The position numbers and the translations under genes were made by a program. 16,593 nt of DNA, taken from positions 1 through 16,593 of the forward strand of contig DITE01000096.1 of NCBI GenBank assembly GCA_002422725.1, read 5' to 3'. How positions within the stretch are numbered: the stretch's first letter is position 1; every line of letters begins with the position of its first letter. A model generated the notes under the pieces. The model made no database searches. It saw only the letters and a program-made list of their open reading frames with translations, and had not been told where the DNA came from. Source of the DNA: Bacteroidales bacterium UBA6192 (GTDB lineage: Bacteria; Bacteroidota; Bacteroidia; Bacteroidales; F082). This document shows positions 1 to 7,244 of the stretch, in pieces.

Positions 1-1400
1 CCAACGATATAGCTGGTGATGGAACAACTACTGCAACCGTTTTGGCTCAGGCAATTATAACAACTGGCTTGAAGAATGTTACAGCCGGAGCAAACCCAAT
101 GGATCTCAAACGTGGGATTGACAAGGCAGTAGCCAAGGTGATCGAGTCGCTGCATGAGCAAACAACAAAGGTTGGCGACAGCAACGAAAAAATCAAACAG
201 GTAGCTGCCATTTCGGCTAATAACGACGCTTACATCGGCTCTCTTATTGCTCAGGCAATGGACAAGGTTAAGCAGGAAGGTGTAATCACTGTGGAGGAAG
301 CAAAAGGTATCGAAACTTATGTAGAGGTTGTTGAGGGAATGCAGTTTGACCGTGGATATATCAGCCCCTATTTCGTGACCAATGCAGAGAAGATGGAAGC
401 TGTTTATGAAAATCCTTTCATCCTCATCTACGATAAGAAAATTTCGGTAATGAAAGATTTGTTGCCGATTCTCGAAAAATCGCTTCAGACCGGAAAACCA
501 CTTATTATCATTGCCGAAGATGTTGAAGGTGAAGCATTGGCTACACTTGTTGTTAACCGTCTTCGTGGTTCGCTCAAAGTTGCTGCTGTGAAAGCCCCTG
601 GCTTTGGCGACAGAAGGAAGGAAATGCTGGAAGATATCGCTATCCTGACAGGTGGTGTGGTGATTTCGGAAGAAAAAGGATACCGGATCGAAGACGCAAC
701 CCTTGATATGCTTGGCGAAGCTGACAAAGTTACCATCGACAAGGATAATACCACCATTGTAAGTGGTCGTGGCTCGAAAGAAAGCATCGGCGGACGCGTT
801 GCCCAGATCAAAAAACAGATCGAAACAACCACTTCGGATTACGATAGGGAAAAACTGCAGGAACGCCTTGCAAAACTCGCAGGCGGAGTAGCTGTAATTT
901 ATGTTGGTGCAGCCAGTGAAATGGAAATGAAAGAGAAGAAAGACCGTTTCGAAGATGCACTCGCTGCCACAAAAGCTGCTATTGAAGAAGGCATCATCCC
1001 CGGTGGAGGTGTAGCTTTCATCAGGGCTATCGAAAGCATCAAGGATATGAAAGGCGATAATGAAGATGAAACAACGGGTATTGCAATTATCAAAAGAGCG
1101 TTGGAAGAACCATTGCGTCAGATAGTTGAGAATGCCGGAATGGAAGGTTCGGTTGTTGTAAACCGTGTAAAGGAAGGCACAGGTGCTTTTGGATTCAATG
1201 CCCGTACAGAAGTTTACGAAAACCTTACCGATGCAGGCGTTATCGATCCTACTAAAGTTGCCAGGGTTGCCCTTGAAAATGCAGCTTCCATAGCCGGAAT
1301 GCTTCTTACCACGGAGTGTGTTCTGGTTGAGCACAAAGACCCAAATGCCAGTGCACCACAGATGCCTCCAATGGGCGGCGGAATGCCAGGCATGATGTAA
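1..1400 (+). CDS. groEL: Chaperonin GroEL, 3' part (5' end outside window)
   Basis: This is the 60-kDa chaperonin subunit that forms a double-ring cage and refolds cytosolic proteins with GroES and ATP. The reading frame is open from base 3, so the gene starts upstream of the window; the first visible residues, NDIAGDGTTTATVLAQ, are the ATP-binding loop around Asp87 of E. coli GroEL. By that alignment about 81 N-terminal residues are missing. The 465 visible codons bring the total to about 546, the usual family length. Apical-domain motifs (KAPGFGDRRKEML), the equatorial GGVAVIYVGAASE and EEGIIPGGGVA segments, and a Gly/Met tail ending GGMPGMM are all present. An apparent start at base 42 is only an internal Leu codon (TTG). 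No frameshift or missing motif is visible. groES would be expected just upstream, outside the window. Confidence 0.98.
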   Translation, partial: NDIAGDGTTTATVLAQAIITTGLKNVTAGANPMDLKRGIDKAVAKVIESLHEQTTKVGDSNEKIKQVAAISANNDAYIGSLIAQAMDKVKQEGVITVEEAKGIETYVEVVEGMQFDRGYISPYFVTNAEKMEAVYENPFILIYDKKISVMKDLLPILEKSLQTGKPLIIIAEDVEGEALATLVVNRLRGSLKVAAVKAPGFGDRRKEMLEDIAILTGGVVISEEKGYRIEDATLDMLGEADKVTIDKDNTTIVSGRGSKESIGGRVAQIKKQIETTTSDYDREKLQERLAKLAGGVAVIYVGAASEMEMKEKKDRFEDALAATKAAIEEGIIPGGGVAFIRAIESIKDMKGDNEDETTGIAIIKRALEEPLRQIVENAGMEGSVVVNRVKEGTGAFGFNARTEVYENLTDAGVIDPTKVARVALENAASIAGMLLTTECVLVEHKDPNASAPQMPPMGGGMPGMM

Positions 1401-1424
1401 AATCTGAATCTATCAAACACAGTG

Positions 1425-1456
1425 AACCATCCTCTTCCCAGGGGATGGTTTTTTTA
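1425..1456 (+). terminator. Rho-independent terminator of groEL
   Basis: The arms AACCATCC (1425-1432) and GGATGGTT (1443-1450) form an 8-bp stem. It can extend by a T-G wobble and a C-G pair, leaving a small loop, and a run of T follows directly. It starts 25 bases after the groEL stop, the expected place for the end of a groESL transcript. Confidence 0.85.
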
Positions 1457-1634
1457 TGCTTTGACCCAACGAAATCATCAAGAGGCTTTATAAAGCAGAA
1501 TTATCTGATTTTGTTTGGTTGATCCTGTAAAAGAAAACACCATCATTTCAGCAAGACACTGATTAAATTACCCTATTCAGGGAAGTGTTTTCGTGTTTAC
1601 TTCAAGTTTATGCAATTTCTGACATCAGCTGATC

Positions 1635-1690
1635 GTTTTACAATTGATTCGCAAGCTGAAATTAAAATGCAAAATGCTTGATTGTAAAAC
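1635..1690. repeat. 10-bp inverted repeat flanking the -33 region
   Basis: GTTTTACAAT at 1635-1644 is perfectly inverted as ATTGTAAAAC at 1681-1690, with 36 bases between. The right arm begins immediately after the proposed -33 TTG (1678-1680) and lies in the promoter spacer. The placement suits a regulator-binding pair, but AT-rich 10-mers can recur by chance. Confidence 0.4.
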
Positions 1691-1708
1691 AATTTTACCC
1701 TAATTTTG
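1678..1708 (+). promoter_or_regulatory. Bacteroidota-type promoter for the DUF4468 gene
   Basis: TAATTTTG at 1701-1708, followed by C, matches the -7 consensus TAnnTTTG. A TTG at 1678-1680 sits 20 bases upstream, the normal -33 spacing for the Bacteroidota housekeeping sigma factor. The predicted transcript start near 1715 leaves a leader of about 25 bases. This is the only promoter in the window where both elements and the spacing fit. Confidence 0.55.
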
Positions 1709-1739
1709 CTTATTGCCTTAATTACTAAGTACAATACCT

Positions 1740-2288
1740 ATGAACTTCAGTTCAATTTACAGTCTGACACTTTTATTCCTCTTGTTTCTAACAAAGGGTA
1801 GCTTTGCGCAGGTTGAAAACCTCCCTGTTGATTCCGAAAGCGGTAAGATCAAGTTTCAGGAAGTTGTGGACGAGCCAGGAACAAAAGAAGAGCTTTTCAA
1901 TCGCACAATCAACTGGTTAAACAATTATTATAAGGATCCGGTAAGGGTTACATCGGTTCGTGACATAGCTACGGGAAAAATCATCGGAAAACATACAATC
2001 AAAATAATTCAGGAAGACGCTGAAGGGATCAAGAAAGACGTTGCCCTGGTTTTCTACGAATTTACTATTGAAGTGCGTGACGGGCGATATCGCTACACCA
2101 TTTCCGATTTGCTGTTAAAAAGTGCCTCACGATTCGAAATTGAGCGCTGGATGAATCAAGAAGACCCGACTTATGATCCTCAGTGGGATAGTTATTTACT
2201 GCAAATAGCTGATTATGCCGCGAAATGGAGTCAAAATCTCAAAGAGAAGATGAAGCCTGGCCCTGAGAAAAAAGATGATGTTTGGTGA
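1740..2288 (+). CDS. Exported DUF4468-type protein of unknown function
   Basis: This 182-residue protein has a clear type I signal peptide: a hydrophobic core at residues 8-18, then KGSFA with cleavage expected after Ala23, leaving Gln24 as the mature N-terminus. The mature part resembles DUF4468 proteins, a TBP-like-fold family found mainly in Bacteroidota. Typical features are the opening LPVDSESGKIKFQEVV, the EELFNRTINWLNNYY helix, a strand around residues 78-87 (GKIIGKHTIK) and a YRYTISDLLL strand. The sequence shows no catalytic motif, lipobox or T9SS tail, so a periplasmic location is inferred. The ATG at 1740 is preceded by the promoter at 1678-1708. The HMG-CoA reductase gene follows after 86 bases on the same strand and may be co-transcribed. 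The molecular role is unknown. Confidence 0.8.
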   Translation: MNFSSIYSLTLLFLLFLTKGSFAQVENLPVDSESGKIKFQEVVDEPGTKEELFNRTINWLNNYYKDPVRVTSVRDIATGKIIGKHTIKIIQEDAEGIKKDVALVFYEFTIEVRDGRYRYTISDLLLKSASRFEIERWMNQEDPTYDPQWDSYLLQIADYAAKWSQNLKEKMKPGPEKKDDVW

Positions 2289-2374
2289 TTGTTAAGGTTT
2301 GAGTAGTAACTTAAACATTTATTGCTTTACTTTGTTTGTCCAATATCGAAAAAGGTGATCAGTAAGCATTAATC

Positions 2375-3703
2375 ATGATTAGGAAAAGAGACATCATCAT
2401 CAAAGGCTTTTCAAAGTTGCTCAAAGAGGATAAGCTAAAGCTTGTTGCGGAGTATTTTGAGAACCCGGGCGAGGTGATCGAATTGCTGAAAAGCTTCTGG
2501 CACACAGATGTAGATCAGCAAAAGCTATTTGATGAATTCAGTGAAAATACCATAACCAATTTTATTATTCCCTATGGAATTGCACCAAATGTGATTATAA
2601 ACGGCCGCAACTACCTTGTCCCGATGGTTATTGAAGAAAGCTCGGTGGTTGCGGCAGCATCGGCTGCGGCCAAATTCTGGAGCGAAAGAGGAGGGTTCAG
2701 GTCACAAGTTATTAGTTCGACAAAAATTGGTCAGGTTCATTTTAGCTGGAAAGGTGCAACCACAATCCTTTTGGGGCTTATGCCACAGATTGAGCAAAGG
2801 TTGCGCGAGGCTGTGAAACCCATTACGGCCAATATGGAGAAAAGAGGAGGAGGCATTTTGGATATCAGTTTGGTGGATATGACTGATAAAATTGAGAATT
2901 ACTATCAATTGATGGTGAGTTTTGAAACAAAAGATTCAATGGGTGCCAATTTTATCAATTCGGTGCTTGAAGAATTCGGTCAAACCCTCACTGTCTTCCT
3001 GTCAGAACAAATACAGCTCGAACTTCAAAGCCGGCAGTGTGAGATTATCATGGCCATATTATCGAATTTCACACCCGATTGCATTGTAAAAACCTGGGTT
3101 GAGTGTTCGTTTGAGCAGCTTGATAACATTGATGAAAATCTTAATGGAGAAGAGTTTGCCCGCAAATTTGAAAAAGCTGTTAACATAGCCGAAGTGGATG
3201 TTTACAGGGCAACAACACACAACAAAGGGATTTATAACGGAATTGACGCTGTTGCGATAGCTACTGGTAACGACTTCAGAGCTATCGAAGCAGCTGGCCA
3301 TACTTATGCTGCCCGCGATGGTCATTATAAAAGTTTATCGCGGGTCGAAATTGATAACAATCTTTTCAGGTTTATTCTGGAAGTGCCTCTTGCCTTAGGA
3401 ACAGTTGGAGGACTCACCAGCCTGCACCCCCTCGCCAAACAATCGCTCGAATTGCTGGGAAACCCCACCGCACATGAACTCATGATGATTGCTTCAACAA
3501 TGGGACTTGCCAATAATTTTTCTGCTGTTAAATCGCTTACAACCAAGGGTATTCAGGCGGGGCATATGAAAATGCACCTTTTTAATATTCTCAATCATTT
3601 TAAAGCCAGTGAGATTGAGAAAAATGCAGCAGTTGAGCATTTTAAAGATCAGAAAGTGTCATTTGCCAGTGTTGGGAAATACATTGCTACACTTAGGAGA
3701 TAA
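2375..3703 (+). CDS. Hydroxymethylglutaryl-CoA reductase, class II (degradative-type)
   Basis: The enzyme interconverts HMG-CoA and mevalonate with NAD(P)H; beside the two genes that follow, it most likely supplies mevalonate for isoprenoids. The 442 residues have the length and motifs of the class II family. LVPMVIEESSVVAAAS (81-96) carries the catalytic Glu (Glu87/88). DSMGANF (187-193) is the dinucleotide-binding signature. HNKGIYNGIDAVAIATGND (282-300) places Lys284 and Asp300 exactly 16 residues apart, as Lys267 and Asp283 are in the Pseudomonas mevalonii enzyme. AGHMKMH (395-401) supplies the catalytic His397. All catalytic residues are therefore kept. The stop overlaps the next start by one base (TAATG), which indicates translational coupling. 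No strict TAnnTTTG match lies just upstream; TTACTTTG (2327-2334) is one base off, so the gene may be read through from the DUF4468 gene. Cofactor preference cannot be told from the sequence. Confidence 0.95.
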   Translation: MIRKRDIIIKGFSKLLKEDKLKLVAEYFENPGEVIELLKSFWHTDVDQQKLFDEFSENTITNFIIPYGIAPNVIINGRNYLVPMVIEESSVVAAASAAAKFWSERGGFRSQVISSTKIGQVHFSWKGATTILLGLMPQIEQRLREAVKPITANMEKRGGGILDISLVDMTDKIENYYQLMVSFETKDSMGANFINSVLEEFGQTLTVFLSEQIQLELQSRQCEIIMAILSNFTPDCIVKTWVECSFEQLDNIDENLNGEEFARKFEKAVNIAEVDVYRATTHNKGIYNGIDAVAIATGNDFRAIEAAGHTYAARDGHYKSLSRVEIDNNLFRFILEVPLALGTVGGLTSLHPLAKQSLELLGNPTAHELMMIASTMGLANNFSAVKSLTTKGIQAGHMKMHLFNILNHFKASEIEKNAAVEHFKDQKVSFASVGKYIATLRR

Positions 3704-4650
3704 TGATCAGTCAGAAGAAAATATTTCGTTCGAACGGCAAACTGCTTCTTACCGGTGAATATCTTGTGCTTAAAGGGGCTGAAGCACTGGCCGTTCCGCT
3801 TTATTACGGACAGTCGCTCAGTGTAACCGAGCTTGATGCCTTAGGGGATCAACATGTTATCTGGAAGGCCTTTACTCCCGGTGATTTGTGGTTTGAAGTG
3901 GAATTCGAATTGCCAGAATTGAACATTATCCGAACTACCGATTCTGCTAAAGCTATCAAACTTCAGATCATATTATTAACAATCAAACAGATAAAACCGG
4001 AGCTGTTTCAAGAGGGTAAATCATATTCCTTCATGACCCACCTCGGCTTTGAGCCTGAATGGGGTTTTGGGTCAAGTTCAACGCTCATTGCTAACCTGGC
4101 TCAATGGGCTGGAGTTAGTCCTTACACACTCCTGAATCTTTCAATAGGTGGGTCAGGCTATGATATTGCCTGTGCTACCAATGACCAGCCCATTATTTAT
4201 CGTCTGAACAATCTCAGACCTGTTATCCGTTCTGCGGGATTTCATCCGGCTTTCAGCAATAATCTCTATTTCGTTTACTCAGGTATCAAGCAACATACAG
4301 ATGATAGTGTTAAAATGTTTAATAAGGCGCATGAAAATAACGATTTGACTGCCATCGTTGACGAAGTTACCCGAATCACCCGTAAAGCCTCGCGAACAAA
4401 ATTGTTTGATGAATTTTGCCAGCTCATGAATCGGCATGAAGAAATTATCTCCTCCTTGTTGCTGATCCCATCAGTGAAGTTTCAGTTTGACGACTTTCCG
4501 GGACATCTGAAGTCACTGGGTGCCTGGGGGGGCGACTTTGTGATGGCAATGACAGAACTAAGTGATAATGAGGTTAGAAGTTATTTTAAGGGTAAAGGTC
4601 TTCAAACTGTTTTTGCTTTTCGCGATTTGATTAAAACTGGAAATGAATGA
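3703..4650 (+). CDS. GYDIA-family GHMP kinase (mevalonate pathway)
   Basis: This 315-residue small-molecule kinase of the GHMP superfamily very probably phosphorylates mevalonate or phosphomevalonate. Three GHMP motifs are visible: NGKLLLTGEYLVL (11-23), the glycine-rich ATP loop PEWGFGSSSTL (118-128), and a C-terminal GAWGGD (273-278). GGSGYDIAC (149-157) carries the putative catalytic Asp154 and gives the GYDIA family its name. The LLLTGEYLVL opening and the GSGYD motif look more like phosphomevalonate kinase (GSGFD) than mevalonate kinase (PSGxD). In Bacteroidota that use mevalonate, this family is found between HMG-CoA reductase and diphosphomevalonate decarboxylase, exactly as here. The start overlaps the preceding stop by 1 bp and the end overlaps the next gene by 4 bp, so the three products are probably made together. 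The substrate is an inference. Confidence 0.88.
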   Translation: MISQKKIFRSNGKLLLTGEYLVLKGAEALAVPLYYGQSLSVTELDALGDQHVIWKAFTPGDLWFEVEFELPELNIIRTTDSAKAIKLQIILLTIKQIKPELFQEGKSYSFMTHLGFEPEWGFGSSSTLIANLAQWAGVSPYTLLNLSIGGSGYDIACATNDQPIIYRLNNLRPVIRSAGFHPAFSNNLYFVYSGIKQHTDDSVKMFNKAHENNDLTAIVDEVTRITRKASRTKLFDEFCQLMNRHEEIISSLLLIPSVKFQFDDFPGHLKSLGAWGGDFVMAMTELSDNEVRSYFKGKGLQTVFAFRDLIKTGNE

Positions 4651-5753
4651 AGGCCGATAAGACGGATTTTTATCTACGGACAGCATTTCATGGAAATTTG
4701 CCCGAATCTATTGAGGGGAATGTGGGTTGGCAAAGCCCATCGAATATTGCACTGGTTAAGTATTGGGGAAAACATGGCGATCAACTGCCCAATAACCCAT
4801 CCATCAGCCTGACTTTGAGTGAAGCCCATACCAAAACATCCATCCAGTTTAAATGGAAAAAGGATAGTGCTATCCGTCTGAATTTCAGCTTCGAAGGAAT
4901 CCCTTATCCAATGTTTGGACAAAAGATTGAAAGTTTTTTAAAAACACTGCTTCCATTTTTTCCATTCCTGGCCCAACTCGAACTGAATGTTAACAGCTGG
5001 AATACGTTTCCACATTCATCGGGCATTGCTTCTTCCGCTTCATCAATGAGTGCTTTGGTAATGTGTCTGATTGAAATAGAGCAACAGGTTTCAGGTCTGG
5101 CTATCGAAGAAGAGGAGATGCTCAGGAAAGCATCGTTCTTTTCAAGGATTGGCTCAGGAAGTGCTTCACGATCGGTTTTTCCTTATGCAAGCATATGGGG
5201 AAGAAGTGAGGCTGTTGAAGGAAGTGCTCAGGAATATGCTTTTCCAATGTCTGGATTGATTCATCCTGTTTTCAAAGGATATCGCGACAGTATACTGATC
5301 ATCCATGCCGGAACGAAAGAAGTTTCGAGCCGTGTGGGGCATGCCCTGATGGATAACAACCCTTTTGCCTCAGTAAGATATCAACAAGCCAATGACAACA
5401 TTCATTCGCTTGTTTCTGCCATGAAACAGGGCGATCTGGAAAAATTTATTGCAATCACCGAATCAGAAGCATTGCAATTACATGCCCTGATGATGACAAG
5501 CAATCCCTCCTTTATCCTGATGCAGCCTGGCACCCTTGCTGCAATTGCATCGATTCGACGTTTCAGAAATGAAACAGGGATTCCTGTTTGCTTCACCCTT
5601 GATGCCGGGCCAAATATCCACCTGCTATACCCCCACGAAAACGACATAGCAGTTAAAGAATTCATGCAATCGGAGTTAACCCCACTTTGTGCCAATGGCT
5701 CCTGGATTGATGATAAGGCAGGAGACGGCCCGTCGAAACTGGCGATAGCTTAA
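4647..5753 (+). CDS. mvaD: Diphosphomevalonate decarboxylase
   Basis: The enzyme converts mevalonate 5-diphosphate plus ATP to isopentenyl diphosphate, the C5 isoprenoid unit. The 368 residues show the family motifs in order: NIALVKYWGKHG (33-44), PNNPSISLTLS (48-58), the ATP loop SSGIASSASS (124-133), RIGSGSASRS (167-176) with the conserved Arg175, and FTLDAGPN (316-323) with Asp319, equivalent to the catalytic Asp302 of the yeast enzyme. Because both the Arg and the Asp are kept, true decarboxylase activity is more likely than a kinase-only paralogue. The ATG overlaps the upstream stop (ATGA), which suggests coupled translation. A phosphomevalonate decarboxylase working with isopentenyl phosphate kinase, as in some archaea and Chloroflexi, is possible but less likely. 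The gene ends the operon. Confidence 0.93.
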   Translation: MKADKTDFYLRTAFHGNLPESIEGNVGWQSPSNIALVKYWGKHGDQLPNNPSISLTLSEAHTKTSIQFKWKKDSAIRLNFSFEGIPYPMFGQKIESFLKTLLPFFPFLAQLELNVNSWNTFPHSSGIASSASSMSALVMCLIEIEQQVSGLAIEEEEMLRKASFFSRIGSGSASRSVFPYASIWGRSEAVEGSAQEYAFPMSGLIHPVFKGYRDSILIIHAGTKEVSSRVGHALMDNNPFASVRYQQANDNIHSLVSAMKQGDLEKFIAITESEALQLHALMMTSNPSFILMQPGTLAAIASIRRFRNETGIPVCFTLDAGPNIHLLYPHENDIAVKEFMQSELTPLCANGSWIDDKAGDGPSKLAIA

Positions 5754-5779
5754 ATCTGTCTTGAGTCAGAAGTTTGTGG

Positions 5780-5806
5780 GCAATGAAGGTAATTTGATTA
5801 CATTGC
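5780..5806. other. Possible hairpin between convergent genes
   Basis: GCAAT-GTAAT (5780-5784 and 5789-5793) can pair with ATTAC-ATTGC (5797-5801 and 5802-5806), leaving a 4-base bulge and a 3-base loop. It lies between the convergent mevalonate operon and the flavoprotein gene, where a bidirectional terminator would be expected. No T-run follows on either strand, so this is a weak call. Confidence 0.25.
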
Positions 5807-5834
5807 ACTCGCCAATGTTCAAAACGGCTGATCG

Positions 5835-7031
5835 TTAAGAAGTTATCGTAATCAGTTTATTCAAAACATCCGTTTGAGACCATTGCTCATAGACGGCTTT
5901 TTCGCAGACTTTGGCCTGACTGGGATCGTTTGCCATGAGCATGCCCGATAACCGGCCATTTTTAAAATAGCAACGAAACAGTTGGTCAATCCCTTTTTTA
6001 TAGGTTGTCACCTCATAACCATGTTCTTCAGCCGGTTTGTTGAGTGAGAAAAAGTATTGGCCAAATAGTTCAAGTTTCATCCGGAAAGGATTTTCAGGAT
6101 AGCTGAGTTCATGTCCGGCAGCATTGGTTCCGGCCACAACGCCTTGTTTTTCAGCAGCATGCCATAGGCCAGTTAGCTGTCCACCTGGGTGTTCGGCAAC
6201 ATCACCTGCTGCATAAATACCCCGGCAGGAAGTTTCCATAAACTGGTTTACCAGTATACCCCTGTTGGTTTTAAGCCCGGCCGCTATTGCAAGTTCGATA
6301 TTTGGTTTAGTTCCGTGGCTTACAATAATGTGCTCGGCAAGAATATGGATAAGGTCGCCAATCTGAACAATTTTTTTTACGTTTCCGGTTGAACCAATTG
6401 ACCGGATATTTTCGTTGAGTATGAGCTGAATACCATGCTTTGTAAGCAGGTTTTGAATCAATTCGGCAAAGCTCCGGTCGAACTGCTTGTTTAATAAATA
6501 GGCATTATTGTGAACCAGAGTAACCTGACACCCTGATTTCACTGCCTGCTCCGAAATCTCAACACCTTCGACACCACCACCCGAAACAACTACTTTGCCT
6601 CCGGAAAGAAAATGCCGGCTTAATTGTTCTGCATCAGCAGCTTTTCTGAGTGTATAGATTTCATTCCTGGCATTTCCTTTCAACACAGGAACAATTGAGG
6701 AGGCTCCAAGGCATAAGATTAGTTTTTGAAACGAAAACCGGCCAAGCCTTTTAAGATGTACAACTTTTTTATCTTTATCAAACGATAAGGCCATATCCTG
6801 CACAAGCTGTATTTCCATTTGGTTGTACCAATCTGAATTGGTCAGAGCAAAATCGTCGGGAGCAAAACCCGAAGCTATCGACTTGCTGATTCTGGTGCGT
6901 TTATAGGGGTGACGGTCTTCATTATTGATGAGCAAAATGCGGCCTTTTTGGTCGTGCTTGCGTATGGATTCTGCCGCTTTAAAGCCGGCAATGCCCGAAC
7001 CAATGATCATATAATCCCAGGATTTCTCCAT
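5835..7031 (-). CDS. Rubredoxin-reductase-like NAD(P)/FAD-dependent oxidoreductase
   Basis: This 398-residue two-dinucleotide-binding flavoprotein belongs to the same fold group as rubredoxin reductase, ferredoxin reductase and the N-terminal part of NADH-nitrite reductase. The N-terminal FAD loop is IIGSGIAG (9-16). HPYKRTRISK (41-50) matches the PYxRxxLSK motif of the group. The NAD(P) loop is GGGVEGVE (151-158), and the second FAD-contact motif is YAAGDVAE (273-280, Asp277). No CxxC redox disulfide is present, which argues against thioredoxin or lipoamide dehydrogenase types, and no fused iron-sulfur or rubredoxin domain is visible. It probably passes electrons from NAD(P)H to a small carrier, but no candidate carrier gene is adjacent. 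The ATG at 7031 is about 13 bases from a -7-like element (7045-7052). Confidence 0.88.
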   Translation of the reverse strand: MEKSWDYMIIGSGIAGFKAAESIRKHDQKGRILLINNEDRHPYKRTRISKSIASGFAPDDFALTNSDWYNQMEIQLVQDMALSFDKDKKVVHLKRLGRFSFQKLILCLGASSIVPVLKGNARNEIYTLRKAADAEQLSRHFLSGGKVVVSGGGVEGVEISEQAVKSGCQVTLVHNNAYLLNKQFDRSFAELIQNLLTKHGIQLILNENIRSIGSTGNVKKIVQIGDLIHILAEHIIVSHGTKPNIELAIAAGLKTNRGILVNQFMETSCRGIYAAGDVAEHPGGQLTGLWHAAEKQGVVAGTNAAGHELSYPENPFRMKLELFGQYFFSLNKPAEEHGYEVTTYKKGIDQLFRCYFKNGRLSGMLMANDPSQAKVCEKAVYEQWSQTDVLNKLITITS

Positions 7032-7044
7032 GAAGCAGTTTTGG

Positions 7045-7052
7045 CAAATATA
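7045..7052 (-). promoter_or_regulatory. -7 element for the flavoprotein gene
   Basis: On the minus strand TATATTTG, followed by C, matches TAnnTTTG. It would start a transcript with a very short leader just ahead of the ATG at 7031. No TTG lies at the -33 distance, so this rests on one element. Confidence 0.38.
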
Positions 7053-7182
7053 GTGGATTTTAGGATTATTTAGATTTATTCCAGATAAGTTGGTGTTTCA
7101 TTTGAAGTTATTTTCCTTGTGAATGCGTGAAACGTGCATTTTATTAATTCTTGTTACATCATTTTATCTGCCCTTCTTTTCT

Positions 7183-7190
7183 TATTTTTG
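7183..7190 (+). promoter_or_regulatory. -7 element upstream of tatC
   Basis: TATTTTTG matches TAnnTTTG and would start transcription near 7197, about 48 bases before the tatC ATG at 7245. The nearest upstream TTG (7151-7153) is too far away (29-base spacer) to be a good -33 element. If real, it excludes the longer in-frame start at 7134. Confidence 0.33.
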
Positions 7191-7244
7191 GCAATTAATT
7201 CGATTCACTTGTTTGGCAAAAAGATAAAAAATACAGAGAAAGAG

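Larger units (their letters stand above)
1401..1739. other. Non-coding stretch between groEL and the DUF4468 gene
   Basis: About 340 bases contain no convincing reading frame. The region holds the groEL terminator (1425-1456), a 10-bp inverted repeat with 36-bp spacing (1635-1690), and a good Bacteroidota-type promoter (1678-1708) for the gene at 1740. I see nothing recognisable in 1457-1630: no tRNA-like fold, no tandem repeat and no known riboswitch core. Confidence 0.6.

Noticed and set aside
7134..7244. A TatA-like segment fused to TatC
   Set aside because: Only a hydrophobic stretch and an FGKK string resemble TatA; there is no proper amphipathic helix, the start would be GTG, and a promoter-like element lies inside. 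Kept only as a start-site question.
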